DNA from: Symbiobacterium sp.
GTDB taxonomy: Bacteria; Bacillota; Sulfobacillia; DUSP01; DYEP01
DNA length: 38,939 bases
Direction: 5' to 3'
Assembly: GCA_020725675.1 (NCBI GenBank)
Contig: DYEP01000226.1
Coordinates: 1-38,939, forward strand
The translations under genes were made by a program, and so were the position numbers. Shown one piece after another: positions 33,252-38,939 of this stretch. The notes beneath the pieces were generated by a model. The model ran no database searches and was not told the DNA's origin. It saw nothing but the letters and a program-made list of their open reading frames with translations. Position 1 is the stretch's first letter. Every line of letters begins with the position of its first letter.

Positions 33252-34526
33252 CTATTTTACAGGATACCTTGTCCTTACCACGTCGAGTGCTTCCCCTATG
33301 GCATTTAACGCATACTCGAGGTCTTCGGCCGTATGGCGATAGCAGATATACCAGTGGTGGTATGGTTGAATGAATAGGTTCCTTCTGATGGTCTGGGTGT
33401 AAAAACACTCCCGACGCTCCTTATACAGGTTATCCACCTTGTCAAACGTGATGAACGGCATGGGAGGAATACCGGACACTGTTGCGGGAACGCCCGAGTC
33501 TTTGACGATCTCATTCAGCCTATCCAGGAATCGCTGGCCACGAACCCAGATATCGTCGATTACCTTATCCCGCTCCAGGATATCTATGCATTTCATTGCG
33601 GCGACCATCTCAAGGCTGTTCGGGAAGAAAGTGGAGCTGATGAACACCTTTTTCTCCGCCACCTTCATGATCTCTGCCTTGCCGACGCAGGCGCTGATAG
33701 CATACCCGTTTGCCATGGCCTTACCTATCGTAGTAAGGTCCGGAGTGACTCCATAACGCTCCTGGGCTCCCCCGAGGGCGACCCGAAAGCCGGTACGAAT
33801 CTCGTCAAAGATCAGTACCGCCTCGTACCTATCAGCAAGTTCACGAACCCCTTCTAAGTAACCCTTGGGGGGAGCCATAACAGGCATTGCCAACGGGTGA
33901 CCTACCGGGGTGATGATAATAGCAGCCACCTCGCCACGGTTTTCCTCAAGTGCCTTTTCGAGGGCATCGAGGTCGCCATATGGGAACTCGATGGTTAACC
34001 TCCTTACTTCCTCTGGCACTCCCCCGTGTACTTCAACACACCAGTCGTGCCAGCCATGGTAACCACAGCGTAGGATCTTGGGCTTATCAGTATAGCCTCG
34101 GGCAATTCGAACCGCGACTCCTGTTGCATCTGATCCTGTTTTCACTAAAATGGCCATTTCAGCACAGGGCAGCAGTTGGATTAGCCTTGCCTCCAGTTCG
34201 TTCTGGATGGGCTGTACCAGGGAAAAACAAAATCCCTTATCCATCTGTTCGATTACGGCCTGGTTGATCTCAGGCTCGTTGTAGCCGATGATTATGGGGC
34301 CATAGCCACAGAGCATGTCAATGTAGTCATTCCCATCGACATCGATGATGTGCCCTCCATAACCCCGTTCAATAAAGATGGGGTATTCCCCTGGTACGAA
34401 GTTATAAGGGCGCCTGATACCCATAAGACCGCCTGGTGAAAGTTTCTGAGCCTCCTCGAACATCTGAAGCGACTTCTTCAGCTGAAGTTTAGGCTTGTCT
34501 GCCACGACTCTTACCCGCCTTTCCAC
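33252..34526 (-). CDS. PLP-dependent class III aminotransferase (glutamate-1-semialdehyde aminotransferase-like)
   Basis: 424 residues. Class III landmarks: GNDYIDMLCGYGPIIIGYNEPEI near the N-terminus, LVKTGSDATGVAVRIARGYT, the cofactor-contact CGYHGWHDW, LIFDEIRTGFR with the PLP-pyridine Asp, and Lys269 in TIGKAMANGY as the Schiff-base lysine. The layout is closest to GSA-aminotransferase-like enzymes, but no heme genes are nearby, so another amino substrate is likely. The GTG at 34526 has no good ribosome site; a GTG at 34505 preceded by AAAGGCGGG is a reasonable alternative. It sits downstream of cstA, from which a terminator and about 320 bp separate it. Confidence 0.85.
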   Translation of the reverse strand: MERRVRVVADKPKLQLKKSLQMFEEAQKLSPGGLMGIRRPYNFVPGEYPIFIERGYGGHIIDVDGNDYIDMLCGYGPIIIGYNEPEINQAVIEQMDKGFCFSLVQPIQNELEARLIQLLPCAEMAILVKTGSDATGVAVRIARGYTDKPKILRCGYHGWHDWCVEVHGGVPEEVRRLTIEFPYGDLDALEKALEENRGEVAAIIITPVGHPLAMPVMAPPKGYLEGVRELADRYEAVLIFDEIRTGFRVALGGAQERYGVTPDLTTIGKAMANGYAISACVGKAEIMKVAEKKVFISSTFFPNSLEMVAAMKCIDILERDKVIDDIWVRGQRFLDRLNEIVKDSGVPATVSGIPPMPFITFDKVDNLYKERRECFYTQTIRRNLFIQPYHHWYICYRHTAEDLEYALNAIGEALDVVRTRYPVK

Positions 34527-34849
34527 AGGGAGAATTCGATGACCGCAAAAAGTCTGCCGGTCAAATTCGTCCTCTCGGACACACTGTTTTCCGACTTATT
34601 ACATTCGTCATATCGTTTGTTTTTCCTGGTTGGTACACAGGATCTAAGTAATAACAGGCATAGGCTTGAAGCACTGTACCTCTTGACAGTGCAATGTCTT
34701 GAAAACGGTCCGGGATATAGGCTCGATTCTCATGGATGGAGTATATCCATCCGTATTTTGGGCCCGAAGCGTCGATCACTACGCGTAATCGTACGGTCGC
34801 ACTGCCTTCTACTAAACAAGAGGCGCTTTGATTCCTGAGAACAGAAAAC
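34527..34849. other. Intergenic region between cstA and the aminotransferase
   Basis: No supported gene; the short ORFs lack ribosome sites and family resemblance. It holds a perfect 7-bp inverted repeat, GGATGGA-gtata-TCCATCC (34734-34752), followed on the plus strand by GTATTTTGG. On the minus strand TTCAAG-17-TTAGAT is a weak promoter candidate for the aminotransferase. Confidence 0.4.
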
Positions 34850-34874
34850 GGGGACCCGTCTTGACGGGCCCCCC
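34845..34874 (-). terminator. Terminator of cstA
   Basis: On the minus strand GGGG-C-CCCG...CGGG-T-CCCC forms a strong hairpin with one mismatch, followed by GTTTTC, about 30 bp after the cstA stop. Confidence 0.65.
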
Positions 34875-34904
34875 GGGAAGCACAGATGTATGTTCAGGTT
34901 CTGA

Positions 34905-36557
34905 CTATGCTGACTTGGATAGGCCAAACTCCGCCTTTTTCTTTGACCAGGTCTGGAAGCCAAGTATGATCACACCCAGGCCGCACAGGAACACGATAGC
35001 CCCTATCACGACCAGCAGGTAGGAACCTTTGGGCAGATAGTCAAAGAAGATGCTCCATAGCATTGCAGCCATAGAGCTGACCGCCATGATAATGCATGGT
35101 ATCAGATAGTGAAGCGTCGGTTTCCTCTGTATCAGAAGGAACACCGCGCATGCAAGCAGAGCCAGTGCAGCTAAGATCTGGTTACTGGCGCCGAACAGGG
35201 GCCAAAGTCTCATACCATATCCCGAACGGGCGAGAAAGATAATCACTAAGAACCCGGGTATGATAGAGATAGTCCTATCAGTTAAGAACTTGGGCAGCCC
35301 GAAGGTGTTCACGCTTTCAGCAAAGGCGATCCGTGTGAATCGCATTGCAGAGTCCAGAGTCGTCATGGCAAAGCTCTTTGCCACGACAGCCATGAAAGCA
35401 GCACCCAGCACTGGCGCCATGCCAAGGGGCACGAGCAAGGCAGACCCGCCCTCAGCCCAGACCTTAGCCCAGGCCGCCTTCCCCCAAGCACTATAGAACT
35501 CCTGGTACCCCACAGCACCGAGGCCGACCACAGCCGTAATCAGCGCGATGACGGCAAGATAACCCTCCCCAAGCATAGAACCGTAGCCAACAAACCTGGC
35601 GTCCAGTTCGTTCTTCAACTGCTTTGGTGTAGTTCCGCTACCCACTATGGAGTGCCATCCTGAAATGGCCCCGCAGGCTATGGTTATCATTACGAAAGGC
35701 CATATCGGCGGAGCTCCGGGCGCAGAGAGCCTGAGGGCCGGTGCAACAACCTGCCCACCGCCGGTGAATGTAAGCGCCAGTACGCCAAGCGTGCAGACAA
35801 CCAGCGCTATTACCAGCTGAATGCCATTTATGAAGTCTCTGGGTTGCACCAAGAGCCACACCGGCAAACGAGCAGCAATGAACATGTATGCGAGGAGAAT
35901 CCATACCCACTGGGTGTACGTTAGACGGAACGGATAGGCTACGCCGAGCCAAATAACACCGTACATAATTGCAACTGCTATGATAGATGCAAGCCACAAG
36001 TTTACCTTCCATTTATAACGGATCATACAGCCGATGATCATCGCCAGCGGTATTTCGATCCATACGGAGTACACTGCGGCCGGATAGCCTGCTGAAAGTG
36101 TGGCGATGACATGGACAAAAACCGCGGAGACCAGCACGAGCAGGAAGAAAACGACTACGTACATGATTTGCATCGCGCGCTTGCCCAATAGGTCCTGAAG
36201 GTAGTCGGCAATACCTCTTCCTTCATGCCTCAGGGATGTAACAAGCGCTCCGAAGTCATGCACTGCACCGATGAAGATTGTACCGAAAATGATCCAGAGT
36301 AGACCCGGCACCCAACCCCATATCGCGGCAACTACGGGACCGACTATGGGGGCTGCGCCAGCAATGGAAGTGAAATGGTGACCTGCTACTACTTCTTTTA
36401 CGGTAGGAACGAACTCGAACCCGTCTTCGTACTTTACCGCAGGAGTCACTCTGTCCGGATTTAGCTCCCAGATCTTTTCTGCAAGGTACTTGGCATAGAA
36501 CCGGTAGGCAAGGTAATAGAGGACAAGTGCCAAAACGACAAATGCCAAGGCGTTCAT
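34905..36557 (-). CDS. cstA: CstA-family carbon-starvation transporter
   Basis: 550 residues with about 14-16 membrane helices. The N-terminus carries the CstA signature: GHHFTSIAGAAPIVGPVVAA and GAVHDFGALVTSLRHEGR. The middle has ISGWHSIVGSGTTPKQLKNE, also family-typical. CstA proteins import peptides, or pyruvate in the BtsT/CstA subgroup, during carbon limitation; the substrate here is not determined. The length is at the short end of the family (E. coli CstA is about 700), as in many Firmicute members. The ATG is 12 nt from GGAGG and is preceded by a three-codon mini-ORF and other Shine-Dalgarno-like sites, an unusual leader. Confidence 0.92.
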   Translation of the reverse strand: MNALAFVVLALVLYYLAYRFYAKYLAEKIWELNPDRVTPAVKYEDGFEFVPTVKEVVAGHHFTSIAGAAPIVGPVVAAIWGWVPGLLWIIFGTIFIGAVHDFGALVTSLRHEGRGIADYLQDLLGKRAMQIMYVVVFFLLVLVSAVFVHVIATLSAGYPAAVYSVWIEIPLAMIIGCMIRYKWKVNLWLASIIAVAIMYGVIWLGVAYPFRLTYTQWVWILLAYMFIAARLPVWLLVQPRDFINGIQLVIALVVCTLGVLALTFTGGGQVVAPALRLSAPGAPPIWPFVMITIACGAISGWHSIVGSGTTPKQLKNELDARFVGYGSMLGEGYLAVIALITAVVGLGAVGYQEFYSAWGKAAWAKVWAEGGSALLVPLGMAPVLGAAFMAVVAKSFAMTTLDSAMRFTRIAFAESVNTFGLPKFLTDRTISIIPGFLVIIFLARSGYGMRLWPLFGASNQILAALALLACAVFLLIQRKPTLHYLIPCIIMAVSSMAAMLWSIFFDYLPKGSYLLVVIGAIVFLCGLGVIILGFQTWSKKKAEFGLSKSA

Positions 36558-36745
36558 TTTGCCATTTTGCCTCCTTAAGTATATTCGTTACCTACTGCCT
36601 TGGACGCGGTCACTACGAAACAGCGGGCTTTCCGTGCTATCTCACCTCCTTTATAGCGCGACTATTGAAGAAGCACTCACCTCCGTTTCTGAGCAATCAT
36701 ACCAATTATGTTATTCTACGGTTGGTTATGTGCCTCCTTCCATAT
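36558..36745 (-). promoter_or_regulatory. cstA leader with four Shine-Dalgarno-like sites
   Basis: Reading toward cstA, GGAGG occurs at about 36732-36741 (GGAAGGAGGC), 36678-36686 (ACGGAGGTGA), 36642-36652 (AAAGGAGGTGA) and 36570-36576 (AAGGAGG). The last is followed by ATG GCA AAA TGA, whose stop overlaps the cstA ATG. The second is followed by a possible nine-codon GTG frame. This may mark leader peptides or ribosome-standby control. Confidence 0.45.
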
Positions 36746-37146
36746 TCCACTCAATTTTATTTCAATTCTTTGTCTATTGAATGATATATGCTTAAAGGAT
36801 AGTCACAATTCGACTATCACAACTGGAAAAGAAATTCCTTTCACTAATGTCTCTTAGAGAACTAGTGCCAGTTCCCCATAGGTTCGAAGATCATGGCACA
36901 TCCGAACACAACAAGTATAAGCCACCCCAGCAAAAGGTTGGATTTCCTCGGAGGCTAAGAGGAATGGTTCAGTATGTCCGCATAAGCAGACCTTCTAAGC
37001 TTTGTACGTCTAAACAAAGGTCATTCCTTCGGTGTGGGCGAACTGCAATGTCAGGAGTTGTCATGTCATTCCCTCAAGTACTACCGGGGTATACCCGGAT
37101 GTGGTAGCACTATCCAGTCATACCAACTGATGGGAGGTAAGTATAA
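36746..37146. other. Intergenic region upstream of the deiminase-like gene
   Basis: About 400 bp with no supported gene. Two inverted repeats stand out: GATAGTC-N7-GACTATC (36798-36818, perfect) and TTCCTC-N9-GAGGAA (36944-36964). A short CCGGG-gtata-CCCGG stem lies near 37085-37099. The repeats lie between two divergent genes and are operator candidates. No clear promoter hexamer pair was found. Confidence 0.45.
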
Positions 37147-38001
37147 ATGGGCTTTCGGGACAATGAGTACGGTAGACTCCGTAAGGTCTTGTTGTGTAAA
37201 CCCACATACTTTGAATGGGAACCCATAAATGAGGTGGCAAGGAACAACCTTGAGAAGCATAAAGGCAAATTTGACCACAGAAGAGCTATGGAAGAACACC
37301 AGGAGCTGGCTGATGCGTTGAAGTCCGCAGGTGTCGAGGTCTACTATATCGAGCCCAGTAAGCCCCATCACTACATGGTGTACACAAGGGACTATGGGAA
37401 AAACGTTGATAACGGAGTGTTACTCGGCAGGTTCAGAATGCCTGTACGAATGGGCGAGGAAGATCTTTTTGAGAAATTCTTGAAAGATCATGGCTTTCCC
37501 ATAGCGGGTCAGGTCGCCTGCGGATCATTTGAAGGCGGGGACGTTCATTTCATAGATAAGGATACCCTTGCGGTTGGAATCGGCGCGAGAAGCTCAATTG
37601 AAGGTGTTAACTCCGCAAGAGAGATGCTTGAGCCACAGGGCATAAGAGTGGTACCTGTTAGCTTTGAATACAAGTACCTCCATCTCGATCTTCTTTTCGT
37701 GGTACTGGCTGAGAAGCTCTGCCTCGTCTGCAAGGAGGGGCTCCCAGATGACTTTTTGAGGCTCCTTACAAGCAAAGGCTACGAGATGATCGAGGTATCT
37801 TCAGAAGATGCGATGCAGCTTAAGAATAATGTGCTTGCCATAGATGAAAAGCGCATACTCTCTTTCCGAGAGAATGAAGAAGTGAACAAGAAACTGAGAG
37901 CGCATGGATTTGAGGTATTAACACCCAGCCTTGACATGTTTACAAACGGGGGCGGAGGGCCTCGCTGCCTTACATTCCCGTTGGAGAGGGATGCCGTCTA
38001 A
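37147..38001 (+). CDS. Arginine deiminase / DDAH-type guanidino-group hydrolase
   Basis: This 284-residue soluble enzyme has the pentein fold of the amidinotransferase/DDAH/ADI superfamily, which attack guanidino carbons through a cysteine thioester. Catalytic positions are visible: FEGGD (E129-D132), the histidine in YLHLDLLF (H179) and the nucleophile in GGGGPRCLT (C274). The N-terminus has the YGRLRKVLL strand, and TRDYGKNVDNGVLLGR supplies the substrate-contact Asp. The length is nearer DDAH (about 255-285) than classic ArcA (about 410), so dimethylarginine, arginine or a related guanidine is possible. GGGAGG lies 9 nt before the ATG. It is divergent from cstA. Confidence 0.85.
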   Translation: MGFRDNEYGRLRKVLLCKPTYFEWEPINEVARNNLEKHKGKFDHRRAMEEHQELADALKSAGVEVYYIEPSKPHHYMVYTRDYGKNVDNGVLLGRFRMPVRMGEEDLFEKFLKDHGFPIAGQVACGSFEGGDVHFIDKDTLAVGIGARSSIEGVNSAREMLEPQGIRVVPVSFEYKYLHLDLLFVVLAEKLCLVCKEGLPDDFLRLLTSKGYEMIEVSSEDAMQLKNNVLAIDEKRILSFRENEEVNKKLRAHGFEVLTPSLDMFTNGGGGPRCLTFPLERDAV

Positions 38002-38134
38002 TCCCCCCAGACTAGGCATCATGTGCAGGTCTCCCCTGGCTGAAGCCAGAGGCCTCACGGTCTGTTTTCGAACTTCACGCCCGCTGCTACGGGTACGCGA
38101 GCGCGTAAATGATCGGAGTTGTAGGTAGACTCGA

Positions 38135-38177
38135 CCTATTACGTGAGCAATAGGCTCACTCACATGGATGGAGTGAG
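38135..38177. repeat. Two adjacent hairpins after the deiminase-like gene
   Basis: CCTATT-N8-AATAGG is followed immediately by CTCACTC-N9-GAGTGAG, both perfect. They sit in the gap between convergent genes. They are not obvious terminators because no T-tract follows; their origin is unknown. Confidence 0.45.
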
Positions 38178-38186
38178 TAGAAAGGA

Positions 38187-38217
38187 AAGGGCCCCCTACT
38201 GAAGGATGGGTGCCCTT
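38187..38217 (-). terminator. Probable terminator of the coiled-coil protein gene
   Basis: On the minus strand AAGGGC-A-CCC...GGG-G-GCCCTT forms a long stem with one mismatch followed by TCCTTTC, about 50 bp beyond the stop. Confidence 0.5.
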
Positions 38218-38269
38218 ATCTGTCATCTAGAGCTCGGTGTATTCTACGGTAGTGTTTTCACTGAAATAA

Positions 38270-38785
38270 TCAACCCTGCCAAAAGTCAGTGTCGTCCAGA
38301 AGCCCTGAATTGACAACACCGTTGAACTCATCAATACGGCTGCCAGACAGTCTGTCGCCTTTGAAGAAAATGTACAGCCCCGTAGGGTCCTCCTCAAACG
38401 GCATGAACACCCAGATCTCGCGGTTAAACTCTGGGTTTCTCGCAATGCTACGCAGCAGTACCGGGGGTTCTCCCAACAAATCACGGACTTCACCGATGGA
38501 CTTGCCGACCAGCGTCGTGGTTTCTGGTGTTGGAAAATAGGTCTGCCAACCTGGTCGGGGCTCACGGGTAATTCCTACTCTTGCATCCCCTTCCTGCTCG
38601 CGTTCAGCCTTAATCTGCTCTTGCAGCACACTAATTTGCTTTTGCAGCTCCGAGTTAACACTTTCCAAAGATTTCACACGTTGCTCAAACCTAGCTGTCC
38701 GCTGTACCAGGAGCAAATACATCCCTCCTCCTAGAACCAGGGCCGTGACCAGGACGGCTATTACGACTGCTCTAGAACCGCTCAC
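38270..38785 (-). CDS. Membrane-anchored coiled-coil protein, unknown function
   Basis: About 171 residues from the GTG at 38785, which has GGAGGT at good spacing; the ORF-track GTG at 38794 lies inside that ribosome site. One N-terminal helix (AVVIAVLVTALVLGGGMYLLL) anchors it in the membrane. A heptad-like coiled coil follows (ARFEQRVKSLESVNSELQKQISVLQEQIKAE, about residues 30-60). The C-terminal domain starts at LVGKSIGEVRDLLGEPP, reminiscent of SmpA/OmlA-type 'G-x-s-x-x-e-V-x-x-l-l-G-x-P' folds, then EIWVFMPF and GLYIFFKGDRL. The resemblance is only in pattern. Its role cannot be assigned. Confidence 0.65.
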   Translation of the reverse strand: MSGSRAVVIAVLVTALVLGGGMYLLLVQRTARFEQRVKSLESVNSELQKQISVLQEQIKAEREQEGDARVGITREPRPGWQTYFPTPETTTLVGKSIGEVRDLLGEPPVLLRSIARNPEFNREIWVFMPFEEDPTGLYIFFKGDRLSGSRIDEFNGVVNSGLLDDTDFWQG

Positions 38786-38869
38786 AGCTGTCACCTCCGT
38801 AACCAGCTATCCCTACTACCGGGACGTTCTATTCCATAGTTTACATTAACCATAAATTATCCAAAACCT

Positions 38870-38939
38870 TTCCTCCAGTGACATCCTCCCACCCCTAAAG
38901 GGGTGGGCTTCCTCTTTCACTGAGGGAAGCTTACGCGGA
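38870..38939. mobile_element. Probable end of an IS200/IS605-like element, running off the window
   Basis: GACATCCTCCCACCCC-TAAA-GGGGTGGGCTTCC contains a perfect 8-bp hairpin (38888-38907) of the kind seen at ends of IS200/IS605-family elements. A second small stem, CCTC-N7-GAGG, follows. No transposase or TnpB sequence is inside the window, so the element itself would lie to the right. Identification is from memory of similar ends. Confidence 0.4.

Noticed and set aside
34539-34838. 99-residue plus-strand ORF in the gap between cstA and the aminotransferase
   Set aside because: No ribosome site and no recognisable family; composition is like a chance frame, and it contains an inverted repeat.
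36885-36920. Possible sigma-54 promoter (TGGCAC near 36894)
   Set aside because: The GC element of the -12 region (TTGC at the right spacing) is missing.

Overview
The window looks like chromosomal DNA of an anaerobic, low-to-mid GC Firmicute, probably a clostridial or Desulfotomaculum-like spore-former. The evidence is strong Shine-Dalgarno sites with many GTG/TTG starts, sigma-A type promoters, a Bacillus-type LexA box (CGAAC-N4-GTTCG), a CIRCE element before groESL, an FMN riboswitch driving an ECF riboflavin S-component, a GerM-domain lipoprotein, ComEA/ComEC, and an oxygen-sensitive tungsten/molybdenum aldehyde:ferredoxin oxidoreductase. No rRNA, tRNA, CRISPR array or complete insertion sequence was found.

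Layout. 0.2-5.6 kb holds two divergent resistance operons: on the minus strand a ChrB-N-like regulator with an MFS exporter, and on the plus strand a CadC/ArsR regulator, a P1B-type metal ATPase and two overlapping half-size permeases. Each promoter has its own palindromic operator. 5.6-11.2 kb is a minus-strand run: GerM-domain lipoprotein, ABC-2 exporter (ATPase and permease), ComEC. 11.3-12.6 kb holds an exported protein of unknown role whose C-terminal half resembles the periplasmic P1 domain of SecD. 12.7-13.5 kb is the FMN-riboswitch-controlled ECF S-component. 13.6-18.2 kb is a LexA-controlled mutagenesis cassette: an ImuB-like, apparently inactive Y-family polymerase, a small protein, and a DnaE2-type polymerase. 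18.4-20.7 kb encodes an aldehyde:ferredoxin oxidoreductase with two MoaD-like proteins. 21.1-23.2 kb is groESL. 23.2-29.5 kb is ComEA followed by an AddB/AddA-like double-strand-break nuclease-helicase pair. After that come a PHP-family histidinol-phosphatase (+), leuS (-), a class III aminotransferase (-), CstA (-), an arginine-deiminase/DDAH-like enzyme (+) and a membrane-anchored coiled-coil protein (-). The last 60 bases carry a hairpin that resembles an IS200/IS605-type end.

Functionally the window mixes housekeeping genes (groESL, leuS) with metal/chromate-type efflux, DNA uptake and break processing, SOS mutagenesis, and nitrogen/carbon metabolism. The most interesting points are the two intact operator-promoter pairs, the SOS cassette without a visible imuA, the orphan SecD-P1-like protein, the split permease attached to a metal ATPase, the MoaD pair with non-standard C-termini, and the unusual cstA leader with several Shine-Dalgarno-like sites. 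All functional assignments come from reading motifs in the supplied translations. No database search was run.
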